64,000 nt of DNA from Lentinula raphanica. Its lineage: Eukaryota > Basidiomycota > Agaricomycetes > Agaricales > Omphalotaceae. The DNA is taken from assembly GCA_027919835.1 (NCBI GenBank), contig JANVFP010000039.1:124001-188000 (forward strand), written 5' to 3'. The notes beneath the pieces were generated by a model. The model did not search any database. It had not been told where the DNA came from and saw only the letters and a program-made list of their open reading frames with translations. The position numbers were made by a program, and so were the translations under genes. Shown here one piece after another: positions 44,817 through 57,366 of the stretch (position 1 is its first letter; every line of letters starts with the position of its first letter).

Positions 44817-47474
44817 ATGGCCCACGAAACCCCTAGCCTTGACAAGGCAGATATTGTGATGGAAGAGCAGGTAAATCCTGCTCTTCTAGACGAAGATCCT
44901 CTCCCTCCTGAGGGATCCGAGGAACGAATACTTGCCGAACGAAAACTGGTTAGAAAACTCGACACGAGAGTCTTGCCCACTATTGTTCTGATATTCATCA
45001 TGAACTACATCGATGTAAAGCACTTCTGACTCTGGAATCTGCTCACTCACAAAGATTTCTGGTAGCGAAATGCTGTAACAACTGCAAGATTGAAGGGCTT
45101 GGAGCAGGATTTACACTTATCCGGTGTGTATTTTTCGTAGCAATGAGGAATTCCACGCTGAGCATCCGTTAGATCTACAGTACAACGTGATCCTATCTAT
45201 TCTCTACGTATCATATTGCCCAGCGCAGATCCCTTCGAATATGGTGCGTCTTCTTTCGTAGCCTTCACCCTTCTTCTTCTCAAGAACTTCTTCGCTCTGT
45301 CTAGGTACTCAACTGGATAACGAGGCTAGTGCTCTGCGTCTGATCATGAGATACGCGTATGCTCATCGTTTCCTCGCAGACCGTCCTTGTATATCGGAAC
45401 ATGCGTTGTTATCTGGGGACTCATCAGTACGCTCACAGGAGTATGTCAATGTGGTCTTTGTTGCCCGCCGCTCTGCTCACACAGCGTAGATCTCCCAATC
45501 GTATGGGGGTATCCTCGCTATTCGCCTCTGCATAGGTATTCCCGAGGTAACGTATCGTTGTTTCGGTACCCGTTCTAATATAGCTCATCTTCTTTCCAAA
45601 GAGTGCATTTTATCCTGGAGGTGAGCCACTTCGGAAAAACGGATGGACCAAACCGTTCTCAAGGATAGAATAGCTATATACTTGCTATCACGCTGGTACA
45701 CTAAGAAGGTCGGTGCTCGCTTGAACATAAACGAGTACCTAGGTACCTATGTGTTGAGCGATACATAGGAACTGGCGTTTAGATCTGCTATTCTCTATGG
45801 TGGCCTACTAATCTCAAACGCATTTGGAGCGGTGATTGTCTATCCTCAGAATGCATTGTGTTGGAACTTACAGTGTGAATAGCTCATGGCCGCTGGTATT
45901 CTCGCCAACATGGAGGGTAAACTTGGTATCCGTGCTTGGAGATGGTATGTACTGAGATCCGGTTCGGAATTTGTATATTCCTGACTCATTGATTCTCAAA
46001 AGGGTGTTCTTCATCGAAGTAAGTTGACTCCCGCCTTTCGGTTCGTGGCATTCAATGAATGGTTACCTGACAGGGCTCGATAACAATGTTCATCGGCTTG
46101 AACGCTATGTGCGTCACATGCATGCTCATGTTCTTGTCATCGTCTGACTTGTGTGTAATGGTATAGGTGGTTATTGCCAGATTATGTGGGTTACATCTTT
46201 CCGCATGGCGTTCAAACCGTGATATAATGCCCTCTAGCCCGTAAACACGCGATGGGTTTCTTCAAAGGAGCGGCGTCTGGCTCAAGCACGTCTTGCTGAC
46301 GACGCAGGTGAAGCGGATCAAGATAGTGTTGGCGACTCGTAAGTTGTTTGTCTCTTGTCCTTACTCTCATAGCTGAAGGCTTTCGCCGTAGACCCCTCAA
46401 GGGTCTTTGGATGGCCGTCCAAGATCCTAAGGTCTGGGTGTTCGCAATCATGAACACAGCTCAACTTCTGGGCTTGAGCTTCGTAAACTTTTTCCCTACG
46501 TGAGTCCATTGTGCAATTCCTACGTCTATGTCGGCTAAACCCTGCGTATAGATTAACTTCTACTCTCGGTTTCAATACGACTGTTTCGCTACTACTTGCA
46601 GCGTATGATCATATCCGTTGTCACTTTCGATTGATCGTTTACGAGTACCTCTAGTCCCCCCTGGATCTTGTCAACCATAACTTGCTGTTTGAATGCCTGG
46701 CACGCCGGTGCGTATTAGCTTCGATCGCTCAACAATTGCTCAGGCTGACACGATCATAGATCGCACGGGAGGAAGGTTCTTCCACCAGAGTGCATGGTGG
46801 TGGGGAGTGATGATTGGATTCATAATATCTCTTTCCACAAACAACAACGGCGCGCGATACTTCTCTATGTTCCTTATGGCATGTGGATATGGCGGTAGGG
46901 TTTCTACTTCGAGTATGAGTGCGAACTAATTTACCTATTGCAAACTACAGGTTTCGCAATGACGCTTGTCTGGGTGTCTAGCACATTCCCTCGTCCACCG
47001 GCGTCAGTTTTAACTTCTCAATGGCAATGATATGTTATACTGATCACTGTCTTTAGGAAACGAGCTGCCATTATTGGTATCGTGAATGGCATTGGGAATA
47101 TTGGCAATCTGTAATTACAAGTTTCCTGTCATCATAGCCGCTGTTGTTAATGTATCTCAGGATGGGATCTTATACCTGGAAAGCTGAATGGGGTCCAGAC
47201 TATCATCAATCTATGATCATATCCTTTGTCGCGCTGGGTGTATCCACAGTACTATCGATATGTACGTCCATTCTCTCTTTTTCGCAAAACTTTTCTCATA
47301 TATCGGGTAGTACTTCGACAATGGGTTATCCGAGACAACCGAAAGTTGGACGAGGACGAAAAGCGGGCTTTGACTGAGGCCAGTCGTGCCCGTGTCGAGG
47401 AGGCAGCTCGCCTTGAGGGTATCACATTTGATCAAGCAATGCAACGTAGGAGAGGATTCCGTTACTTATATTGA
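44817..47474 (+). CDS. MFS transporter, anion:cation symporter (allantoate/nicotinate/biotin permease) family
   Basis: Many small exons. The cytoplasmic N-terminus (MAHETPSLDKADIVMEEQ) leads to RKLDTRVLPTIVLIFIMNYI + DRNAVTTARLKGLEQDL, the typical first helix and R/D-R-x-N motif of the Dal5-type family. Then come YNVILSILYVSYCPAQIPSN, YIGTCVVIWGLISTLTGISQ, LAIRLCIGIPEAAFYPGAIY, LLSRWYTKKELAFRSAILYG, RWVFFIEGSITMFIGLNAMW, LLPDYP, a second half with SPLKGLWMAVQDPKVW and FPTLTSTLGFNTTVSLLLAA, and IIGIVNGIGNIGNLMGSYTW. About twelve helices are visible. The C-terminal tail ends QAMQRRRGFRYLY. Substrates in this family are organic acids, allantoate, nicotinate or vitamins, taken up with protons; the exact one cannot be told. 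It ends only 76 bases from the convergent GH127 gene. Confidence 0.9.
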
Positions 47475-47550
47475 GATCACGAAAATCTTTCCGGTAAATG
47501 AAGAAGTTCTTGTACTATACAGAGAAGATCTTTTCGTTGTACGTTACAGT

Positions 47551-50500
47551 TTAGGCCATGAGGGGTATTTCACCTAGCCGCAGTCGTGCTGCAGCAAAAG
47601 GCACAAGTTTAGCTTCAAATTTATCTCCCATACAGGCATTGGGACCAGCAGGGGGAGGTGCTGCAGTGCCGTTAACGAGGCCCCATTCGATTTGACAAGC
47701 AGACGCTGTAGAGGACGTGAATGAAAGTCCTTTTCGGTACCAGCACACAACTTACCAGTCATGAAAACGGGCTGGGAATCAGGAGCCCAAATATATTGTG
47801 GCAGAACTGTTGTGGTCTGAGTCTTGTCCACGAAACTGATAGTGGAAGGATCGATCGCAAGACGCCATTCGCTCGTAGGAAGAAGGGTGTTGTCCAGAGT
47901 ATGATTGTCCGTCTAACAATCGCCTCGTTAGTAGCCCAATTTGGTGAGTCTTATCCGCCTTACTGGAGTGAAGAACGAGGCCGGTGCATTAGGGAATAAC
48001 GTTTCGGCGTCAGAAAGAGCTTGTTGACTCCTCAGGCCAGGTGCAGAGGTTCGATTGAAAGTGACTTCAAGCGCATAGTTCAAAGGTCCTCTTGTGATGG
48101 CCACAGAGCCATTGTATCGGGGAACGACTTGGATTTGAGCATCGAGGTACAGCTGTAATTTGGTCGTACCGGGGGAAACCTGGAGGATGGAATATCGAGT
48201 AACTGCCCCATTTCGAAACAACGCATAGACATACATTGACTGTATGAAGATTCATGTAATCAGGCTTGAGCGACATCGGCTGCCCACCGTCGACAGAGAT
48301 TGTGCTATCATTCAGCTGAGCCCATTCAGGAATCCGGATCTGGTAGTCAAAGGACTTTGAGGCATTAATCGTGTAATCCAAGGTCGTACTAAACGGATAC
48401 AAAGTGTCGACCGATACTTCATCGACTGAGCTTGGGCTGTCATTCATATGAACGGAAAAGGCCTACCGGCCACTTTATTGTCGTCCGCCAGAGTTCCCGC
48501 GAAAGCTGAAGGACCAAGGAGTGCGTGAACTAGCGATGTGTTATTCTTCGCAGTGAAGAAGCTGTGCATCCAGAATTTTGGATAAGCTGCTGGGTGATTG
48601 ACAGTGCAACAAGGATAATTACTGAAGAACATATGAATACGGATTCGACCCATTAGCAATGAAGTAGATACGTACGGTTCGAAGCCAAAGACATTCGAGT
48701 TTGGGCCGTTGTTGACCCATGGAAAAGGGTCCATGTCTTGTGCCCACACTTGATTCACTGTGATCATACCAGTTAGCAAAGGATACATACATGTAACAAG
48801 GATCAAGAATACCTTGCTGATCGTATTGGTGCGCTGTATAGGTATTTTAGTGCATTCGTCCATTTTCACATCAACAAGACTTGAAGGCGTACACCACCAA
48901 TCATAGAATATACCTGCTGGCAACGCATTGTATGCTAGAGGACGTGTTGAGGACTGTGCTATGCTTCGTATTATGATGGAGACCCACCTAGCTTTTCCAC
49001 TCTGTCAGCGACAGAATTGTTGCCGAGAATTCCGTAAACAGTTGCAAGGGAGAAGATTTGTTCACTGTACAAACTTGTAGTATGAAGGCAACTACTAAGA
49101 GACAGAGCTTACACGATAGCACAAAGCTCAGTTCTGAAGAGCATCAGTGAATCAATAGGTACTTTCTTGCACGTTGGTTTACTTACCCTCGTGAAGGATC
49201 CAATCCAGCAATATGTTCGTCAGCAGCGAACGTGCCTGATTCTCGACCATGGTAAGTGTAGACTAGATCAATCCGCTCCCATGTACTATCAATATCAGAG
49301 GAGTCGGAAGTGAAGCGATAGGCAAGAGCTTCGGACTTCAGAGCTATATGACACAATTGTCCAGCCCGCTTGAAAACACGGTGAGAACAAATATGACTGA
49401 CCTTCTCCAGTATTGACACCATGTCTGAAATATCATGAGTTCAAGTCAACGCCGTGTCATTCTTGACAAGAGGGATAGACCGACGTTTGCATGTTCAAGT
49501 CGGCCAAACCGGGAGCAGTTTTGGGGAATATATCGGGTGTAAACCAGTCATTCTTCCACGAGAAACCTGCATCTCTGACGAGTTGCATAGTTTCGATTAA
49601 CTGAGATTCTTGACCTGCAGTGATCATGGTCTGTTAATCCACGCCTGCTCGATATATCAATGGTGGGACTTGCCTCGAGAAAAGTTATCATATAACCATT
49701 GCAAGGAGTAAAGCATTTCTTCCCATCGTACGTACTGATAGTCGTATTGAAAGCCGAGAGAAGGGTCTCCTTGGGTGTTGTTGGCAAAGATATCGTGAAC
49801 TGCCGGGACAAACTTGTGCATAGCATCGACAATACGTTCAGTTTGTGTAGGATCTGCTTCGGCATATTGCTGCGTCAAATCGATTGGTTTAGTGAAATGG
49901 GATATCACTGCAAGGTTTGGAACCCACCACTAGACCTAGCAGGAGAAGGTATCGCGGCCATATAAGACGAGGCTCGGATGCATTGGTCACAAATGGTTCG
50001 GGACCAAGCCAGCCGTCGTCTTGCTGATGGTCCAAGGTCCAGTCAAGAAACGTTTTGACCTGGCCAATGAGGCGAGCATCCTGCAGCTGGAACGCCAAGG
50101 CAACCATTCCATTGCTGAAGAGAGGATGGAAATAAACATAGAATGGCAGCAACTCGAAGATGCTACTCACAACCAATAAGGCGCCGATTCATGCATTTCA
50201 CTGTACTCGATAGAACCACCTTCGACCCAAATTGAGCCATTGACGCTGTTGTTGACCTATCCTTCATATCCTGAAGAAATCTATGCTGAGAAAAAACGTA
50301 CTAGCTGTCGAAGTCGCGAAGATGGCCAGCTAGGCCGTTAGCCTGAACATTGGCTTGATCTAAAGCCCAGCCTGTTGGTTTAATAGACCCAGTCGGGACT
50401 CTCACGAACAATGGGTCAACCACTGAGAATTAGATGGTTTGATGAACAATGCTATCAAAGTTGGGGTAAATGAATACATACGAGCAGCCAGCGAAAGTTT

Positions 50501-50635
50501 GAGCTGCAAGCACGATGCAAGCAATAATGCGAGGAACTTCAACTGAGCAAGAAAAGCATAGTAAGCAGTGTTGGTGGTTGGAAGTGCGTCGAGCTTACCG
50601 TCATTACAGAATTGAACATACCTCATTTCCTGCAT
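47551..50635 (-). CDS. Secreted beta-L-arabinofuranosidase-like enzyme (GH127 / DUF1680)
   Basis: Multi-exon gene. An N-terminal hydrophobic leader ([20 protein letters not shown]) follows a 30-residue stretch, so the true start may be the second Met (MRYVQF) or an unseen exon. The catalytic domain reads [100 protein letters not shown] + [50 protein letters not shown] and a C-terminal beta-sandwich. In characterised GH127 enzymes an E-x-C pair and a Cys-Cys pair bind zinc, and one of the paired Cys is the nucleophile; here T-E-L-C and Y-P-C-C-T-V-N are both kept. This predicts an active retaining, cysteine-dependent glycosidase. The end reads [11 protein letters not shown]. Confidence 0.88.
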
Positions 50636-50929
50636 GGCTCCACCTTTTAAGTTATTCCAGGCTTGGACGACATACTCTGAGCCCTACCAATTCAAGAAGA
50701 AGCATATGCACAATATCCAACCACATCAGCAGTGGGCCGCAGAAAGAGGTCAACTGATGCATCATTTGACTGAGGAAACTCGTTTGAGCGTGATAGAGAA
50801 CAGAGAATTACTTTGATAAGGAATGAAACTCCTGGTTTGAAAGAATTGGAACAGGCGCAGAAGCAACAGAAGTCCTTGAGAGAAATGAAAATCGAAAAGA
50901 AATCTTACAACACGGGCCGGAAGGAATGA
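50634..50929 (+). CDS. Hypothetical small protein with an apparent frame break
   Basis: A frame from ATG 50634 reads [20 protein letters not shown], then KKKHMHNIQPHQQWAAERGQ, LMHHLTEETRLSVIENRELL and stops at 50814. Six bases later, in another frame, NETPGLKELEQAQKQQKSLR and EMKIEKKSYNTGRKE run to TGA at 50927. Both parts are hydrophilic, Gln/Glu/Lys-rich and look like one helical protein. An intron too short to be normal, or a one-base frameshift, would join them. It overlaps the GH127 start region and runs the opposite way. A real small gene, a recent pseudogene or a sequence error are all possible. Confidence 0.35.
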
Positions 50930-50947
50930 ATCGAAGTGAGCATAACA

Positions 50948-52379
50948 TTACTGCTCGTAAGCAAACATATCTATTAGCCCTTCAATGAGCTGATCTCGCA
51001 ACAGATCAACTGCTTCTAGTCCTTCGAGAGAACAGTCCATACAAATTGGGGAATTCGCCGTTAATTTTCGCAACTGCAACATAGTTACCTTCAGCAGGCC
51101 CAAAACGTCTGCAGAACTTCTGCTATGATGGTTCGTGTTCGCATTGTGACCCTTCGACGAGACTCCATGGCGAGCACGATTTTCTGCTTGACAACAAGCA
51201 GCCCGCCAAGAACCTTCCCAGGATTTGAGACAGGATTCATGTTGCCGAGTCGGATGGTCGTGAGATTGCAGTAATGGTGGAGAGGTGCTGATATCCTTCC
51301 ATGCACGTGCCAGTCGGTGATGTGCAGCAAGAAATTGCATTCGTCTCTCAACGTTCATCGTCGGGGGAAAGATAGGTTGTGGTTCTGAGGGATAGGTTCC
51401 ATCCGCATTGGATGTCTGCATATCAATCAGGATACGATAATACACTACTCCCAGGAGAGTAGATAAAGCTGGATGTCGCCGTCTATGTTGCTCCAGCATG
51501 CGAACGAGTGAAACCCCAGGGACATGATTGTACCATAATATTTTCGTTACTAGTTTCTGGACTAGATGATAGAGAAGAGAAGGAAGCTCGCACGTCAGAG
51601 CGATCATTAATAATCTTGAATATAGTTCGTCGTTTTCGTCCGACATATCGAGTGTTTCGTCGAGCAATGAAGGCGAATCGAGGCCTGATTTGTCATTACC
51701 CGACATTGAAATGAGTGTGGCGGACGAGGCAGTGGATGACGTTCCAGGTGTTTCCGGTCTATGCGGAGAGGGGCACCTAATAGTGCGGATGATATGATGG
51801 ACAGCCCAGCATTCGAATGAACGGAAGGAGTATTTATGTGACATCTCTGCGATGTTGAGTAAGCAGTGAAGGGAAAGTGAGCGGGGGTCGACAAAGCAGT
51901 CTGTGTCAGCATCGTCAAGATCTTGTTCCGGGTTGAGATAGAAATCGGGAGGGCTGACAGAATCTATCAGATGAGGAATCGGAGAGTACAATACACCTAC
52001 AAAGCATGCAACACCCACAGAAGATCTCTGAATTTTTCTGGCGGCGATCGAATGATAAGAGGGTTAGCATCGCTGGCTCCCAATGATATTCCGGAGCGTC
52101 GAAACCACAGCTTTCGCTCGAAGGCTGATCCGTCTCTGCAAATAACGAGCTTGTGAACCTGGAATGTCGACCGAACTCAGTGATATCGAACTCAGAATTC
52201 GATCAATTGTTCCACACCTTGAAAAGAGTGTTTTCCGCTCTCAAAATGCAGCAGGTGTCGTCGTTTGGAGCAGCGTTATAATAAACGCTATCATGTACAG
52301 CCAAGCTACCAGGCTGGCTGTTGTTCGACTCATGCCCACTACTCGCGGAGGTGATACCGCGAGTTCGACGTCTCTGCAT
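50948..52379 (-). CDS. BTB/POZ domain protein 1
   Basis: Three exons from ATG 52379 (MQRRRTRGITSASSGHESNN). The BTB core reads DDTCCILRAENTLFK, VHKLVICRDGSAFERKLWFR, IIRSPPEKFRDLLWVLHAL, then after an intron SVSPPDFYLNPEQDL and LHCLLNIAEMSHKYSFRSFE + CWAVHHIIRTI. The order (an L-F-K-V-H-K entry, the R-S-P-P-E-x-F-x-D-L-L-W-x-L segment, and an A-x-x-x-x-F helix) is what agaricomycete BTB proteins show. The rest is a helical C-terminal part with Cys residues, ending IDMFAYEQ. Such genes are greatly expanded in mushrooms; functions are mostly unknown, perhaps substrate adaptors or protein-interaction modules. An upstream 76-codon frame (52379-52609) ends at the TAATG that contains this start. 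Confidence 0.82.
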
Positions 52380-52995
52380 TACTTTCTTGCTCTGTAGCTT
52401 TCCGGTGCTACGAGAGTACTCTTCATTCCCATGAGGTAGACTGCCATGGTTACGAACAGTACCCCGGCGCGATTCTCGATGGAGAAGACCCAGAAAGAGT
52501 GCAATCCTACTGTGAATAGGATCAAAGATCCTGGAGATATCGAACATTGGTCCTCAACGTCGTGGTAACTGATTTCTTGTGCGATTAGCGCTGAGCGCAG
52601 AAACGACAAGGTAAAACAGTTGTGGGTGGGTGAAAGAGGAATCGATTGTGAGGAATGAGAGAATTTGCGATTCGAGCTCCAGTAAGTAGCTTCAACATGT
52701 CACATACACGTGTAGGGGCGAAGGTCTTCTAGCAGTTGGTTTCAACGTGTTATCATGGAGGAGGTGTTAAAAATACCGATGAACTCCGGGCGTATGTTCC
52801 AGGTACGAAGCAAATCGCCAGTTCCGGTCAGGATAGCAAGCTTGTTTTCACTCGCCGTATGAACGAATGCAAGGAAGACTAGATTTAAAGTTCATTATCA
52901 ACATTCAAGGTATTGCCATCAATAACTTACATATACATTTACAACGCACAGATTCCAAAACACTGCGTACAGGATCATATCATAAACCGAGAACA

Positions 52996-54231
52996 TTAGA
53001 GATCGAAGTGGTGATGGACCGTCTTGAGGAGGTGTTCCTTCCGCTTTAGAAGTTCCTGCAACGCACCGCGCTTACACGACTCGGACATGTTATTGATAAG
53101 AACCACATCACCGGCAAGCAGCCTATGAAGCTCTTGCAAGCGTCTGATTCCATCTATCTTCGGAAACGGGATCTTATCTTCCTCCGTCAAACATTGGAAT
53201 CTAATTCGCCAGACACCAGTGCATCGCTCTGGATTTGTGCATGACGGAGAATGCATGTAGGAAGGTGGTTTGGATGCTATTTGGTCCCACCAGCACCGGA
53301 GCGAGTGATACCCGCATAGTACGTGAACTAAATCACTCTGCGTCAATCGGGAGTCAAGTTCAATACGTTGTCCGCTGGAAAGGTTTGGTTCCATCATCTT
53401 CATCATAGCCGCGTAGAAGGCGTGTCCGAGGACCTTCAGAAACGGCTGTGGATCATGATCCCAAAGCGAGGGTTGCGCGAGCCTTATAGCAAGCGCATAG
53501 TCGAGTTCCCTTGAATGTAATCTTTAGATATGATCTGGTGAGCCACACGTCATTCAAGGATCGAATGAGATTTACCTCCAGGTCCACAATTGCATCAAAA
53601 ACGAGAACAAGGTTTCGGTATGGACGCGCATGGTGATCTTCAACATTCGAACTAGCGAGAATGTGTTGCAAGCCAAAATGGCAGCGTTCGTTCCTTCGGC
53701 TATAGCGGCAAGGATGGTGGACTCTGTACGAATTTGAAGGTGGTGAATGGAGTAGTGTCTCGAGAATTCCTCCACGTCCAATATTCGTTCTAGTTCTCCT
53801 TTGTCGCGAGGCGGTGGTATAGAGCTGTTGGGCAGCAATCAATAGTGAGCAGCACACTAAGCATACGACGCACTTCACTTCTAGACCCCAAAGCAGATGG
53901 TCGAACTGTCGCATTGTGATTCTGGGGAGAACTATAGGCGTGTCATGGTCTGCAATTTCGGAAACAACCTTCCGGAATACGTCGGAGCTTTCACAAAGAA
54001 CCGCGGCGTTCACCTGCAGTCAACAATGTATCAGCAACCAGCTGGACGACCAAATGAGGCAGTACACACCCGGCGCAAGCTTGATCCCACTTTGAACGTA
54101 CGAAACTTGAGGCAACTGCATTTTCTGTGGGCAGGCGAAGACTCAGTGATAGTCATAAGAGTCAAGAAGGGCGTTAAAATTACAGAGTCGCGTTGGAGGG
54201 CGCTTTTAAAGGCCGGAACAGATGTTCGCAT
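52996..54231 (-). CDS. BTB/POZ domain protein 2 (tandem paralogue)
   Basis: A second, shorter BTB gene in the same direction, 600 bases away. The first exon ends HRKCSCLKFRTFK, then VNAAVLCESSDVFRKVVSEI, ADHDTPIVLPRITMRQFDHL + LWGLEVN form the BTB half. After an intron follow SIPPPRDKGELERILDVEEF, SRHYSIHHLQIRTESTILAA, then RELDYALAIRLAQPSLWDHD, LTQSDLVHVLCGYHSLRCWW and an end LLKTVHHHFDL. Start choice is uncertain: in-frame ATGs lie at 54300, 54231 and 54156. Divergence from BTB protein 1 is high, so the pair is an old duplication or independent members of an expanded family. Confidence 0.75.
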
Positions 54232-54300
54232 AAGTGGCAGATAACAAAGGATTGAGCATTGTAATTGGACCGTTTCAAAGGTAGATCGGTCTATTGACAA

Positions 54301-54714
54301 TCGCGTGCTTGTCCTGCAAAGTGAAAAGGTTGCGAAGGACTGTGACGGGTCGCGAGGACAGAATAATAAGTCCTGAATTCCGTGTCATAAAAAGCTTGCA
54401 CAAGGGCAATTGTACAAAAGAGTGGTGACACTGATAGTTTCGGAAGAAAGAGATTCGGAATTAAATTCAGGTCGCGTGACTGGTATCAGCCTTGTCACCA
54501 TCATCGAAGACAGTCACAAAACAACTAAACGTCTTTCGTGGATGATATTGAGCAAGAGTACATGACAGTGAAGTAGTCTCTGGAAGTAGCTAACGGGAAG
54601 TATCATAGAAATATAATCGAATGATAGAATATCAACATAAATCATCACACAATGCGCCAAAGAAACATGATGATACAACAGACAGACACAAAGTCACAAA
54701 AGCGCCAGGGAAGA
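54301..54714. other. Intergenic stretch
   Basis: About 410 bases between the BTB gene and the peroxidase stop. Nothing recognised beyond likely promoter and 3' flank sequence. Confidence 0.4.
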
Positions 54715-55903
54715 TCAGGACTTCCCCTCACTCTCAAGAGCCTCTGTCACCTTTCTTATTCGCGAACTCCTATTGACCACGTCCAGCAAGCTTTGGGTGT
54801 GATTTGGACGCCACATCGTGGTCGCCTTGTCCATCCCCTGAGTCGAGCCACCAACATCCTTCCCAGCCTCTGGAGAAATCGGCATGTCGGGTAAACGTTC
54901 CTCCGCCAACCATTGGAGTAGCCAGGAAAGAGGTATGCCTTGCTTCTCCGACACGGCCTTGTCCGACTTTTCTTGCTTCTTGTCTGTCTTCGACTGATAC
55001 TTTGAATTCCACACACCCAGAATGATGGCCATCTCCCCTCGCGCAATCTCCGCATGAACTCCATCAAGTTTTTTCGGTAAAATCTCTTTTTGACGACGCG
55101 CACGCATACGACCAACATCAGCCTCATCAACGAGCGTCGTCAGGTATTCAGGGGAGTTGATGAGTGTTTTGGATGAAGCCGTTGAATCGTCAGATGAAGT
55201 GGATACGACCGTATCAGCAGTAGCATCTCTTTGATGATGCTTCAACGGCTCTTCTTGGTTCCCGACCGGTGGTTGAATGTCCCCTACCAGCATCGGGACC
55301 CAATCCTCTTGGATCTGCACAGGTCCGTATTTCTGACCATCGGGTGTATTGAGATGGACTAGACTCGCATCGTGTTCGACGCCATCGTGTAATCCGATAA
55401 GGTGCAGATCAATCACACCAGCAGGACTGAGGCTACCGTCAGGATTTTTGGCGCGGAACAAGGGCAAGTTGGATAGGAAGGGGATACGGATAGGGGATCG
55501 TTTGATGAGAAGGAAACCGCCCGTGACGAGAACGATAGCGAGAGGGGTCGAAAGACCGTAGCAGGCCTTCAGGCCGTGGAAGAGCACAGAAAAAGTAAGA
55601 TTTCGACCGTCGCGGGGGCTGGTGAAAGGGTTAGCTTCAAAGATCGTTATTTGTAGTAAGAAAAACTGACATAAATCCGTGGTTGGCCATTGTATTCAGT
55701 GCTGGACACACAGAGCGCACATCACCTTTCTGGGGTGGACAGAACTCATGTTTCCCAGAGCGGGGACACGTCCCTTGAAAATGCTCGTGATCTGGGACAG
55801 GTGGGTGACCTGGAGGTAATCGGAACACGGTCGATGTTGCAGATGGCTCCATGGTAGGGAGAGAGTTTTCTAGATTTTGAGTGGAGGAGTGATCTGAAGA
55901 CAT
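54715..55903 (-). CDS. Heme-thiolate peroxidase (chloroperoxidase-type)
   Basis: Two exons joined across a GTCAGT..CCAG intron. The N-terminal part (MSSDHSSTQNLENSLPTMEP) is polar, without a signal peptide. The heme-binding part reads SVCPALNTMANHGFIPRDGR, followed by NLTFSVLFHGLKACYGLSTP. C-P-x-L-N-x-x-A-N-H-G is the proximal cysteine motif. Further on, DLHLIGLHDGVEHDASLVHL holds the E-H-D distal motif, as in the chloroperoxidase branch and unlike the E-G-D of unspecific peroxygenases. Between them lies a hydrophobic helix (LAIVLVTGGFLLI), and the C-terminus is charged. About 390 residues. Members halogenate or oxygenate substrates with H2O2. The absence of a leader points to an intracellular or membrane-associated enzyme. 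Confidence 0.85.
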
Positions 55904-57366
55904 GAGCAGTGGGCGTCGTAGATTGGAACGGCTAGGAATAAGCGAAGGATAAAGCCTAGGCCTCGAGGTATGTATCGCCTAAGGATAGATCGAAGTTAGC
56001 TTTATAATAGGATGAAATTTCGGAAATGTACCAGATGACCGGATGTGTGAACAGTTCCAGGTGGAGAACAGAAGAATGTGAAGGCCCTCCGGTAATGAAA
56101 ACTTTTCTATCCGAAAAGCGATGTCGCTAGACCGAGTAAGAAAGTACAAGAAGACAGGAGAAGGCAGAGGCTCAGAGGGGTTTACAGATCTTATTGACAG
56201 GGCCTTTTAAGTGTTTTCGTTGCATGAACAGCGCTAAGGCTGGGAAGAGATTTAGTGTATCAGCCGAGGTCCTGACAAGAAAAGAACACCTGAATTTCAG
56301 ATGTCAAGTTGATCGCCTGATGGAGATCTATATATTGAAGTTTTAGAGCATTGAAATATTGAAGAGGGCGGTTCCAGTTCTAACCTTTCTCAAGAGTCAA
56401 CACAGCACAGTACAGGCTGCATGTACATACGGGTATTAGCGCGATGGTAGCCCGACAAAGCTTGATACAACTTCAAGCAAGGTTGCCCCAAGTCCTACTG
56501 GTTTCAGCCTTCCTAGGTTTGCGGTCTTCGGACAGTCTAATGGACAGAAATTGAAGCCGGCGTTGTTTCTCCTTTCTGACAAGACCGTCAATATAAATTA
56601 GCGTGAAAATCGTTGCAAAACCGCGTTGAAACTTCAAACAGGTCGGTCCTTCTGAGTATCCGTCCTTAGGGTCCAATCACTGTTGCATGTTGTATATAGT
56701 CGGTCAATTCCAGTCGGGAACCTGCAATCAGGAAGCATATGGTGGTTTCGAACTGTACAAGATATGGCTGTTCAGTGTTGTGATGGAAGTTGGATAGATA
56801 GATGGAAAACAATGAAAACAAGATTTTATTGGTTGACTACGCTACATTATGTAACTCGACTCTGGCGAAGGAAACACCAACCGGTCCCGATAGCCGGAAA
56901 TACATACTTGAGTCAAAGCGTCTTTCTTCCGTTCTTCCTCCTTCTCTTGACAAGAATCTAGTGTCAAGCAACTCTCCTTCAACTTCAAGACGAACAATGA
57001 CATCCAGTCTTGCGGGCGACCTTAGGCCTATCACGAAGACCTACCTAGACCTTCTCAAGCTGACTTCTGCCGTGAAAGATTAATCATTGACGTTCTGTTC
57101 AACTTTCGCCAAGTGCTTATTCTAACTCAGCTAGGACCTCACTTGCGCGGGCGAACACAGTTCTGAAGCGGGTTGCGGTAAAGAAAGCTGTTGAACACTG
57201 CAGTACTCTGATTCGGATGACTCAAGCAAGAAGGCTCGCCATGGTTCCGATGATCATCATGTAGCCCCGAAAAGAAACGGTCCTCAATCTGCGAGAATAC
57301 TACAAAACACAAATACGATTACAGGATTCCTTTATCACTCAAACGGTACTAGTACAAGCTTTATAA
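55904..57366. other. Gene-poor stretch upstream of the peroxidase
   Basis: 1.46 kb. It contains the peroxidase promoter and the 3' flank of the oxygenase gene. A 93-codon plus-strand frame (56802-57083, starting MENNENKILLVDYATL) and a 67-codon minus frame are present but match no family I know. No repeat seen. Confidence 0.4.

Noticed and set aside
53453..54013. 186-codon read-through frame in the second BTB gene
   Set aside because: It reads through an intron into a wrong frame; splicing with a GTGCGT donor gives a better protein.
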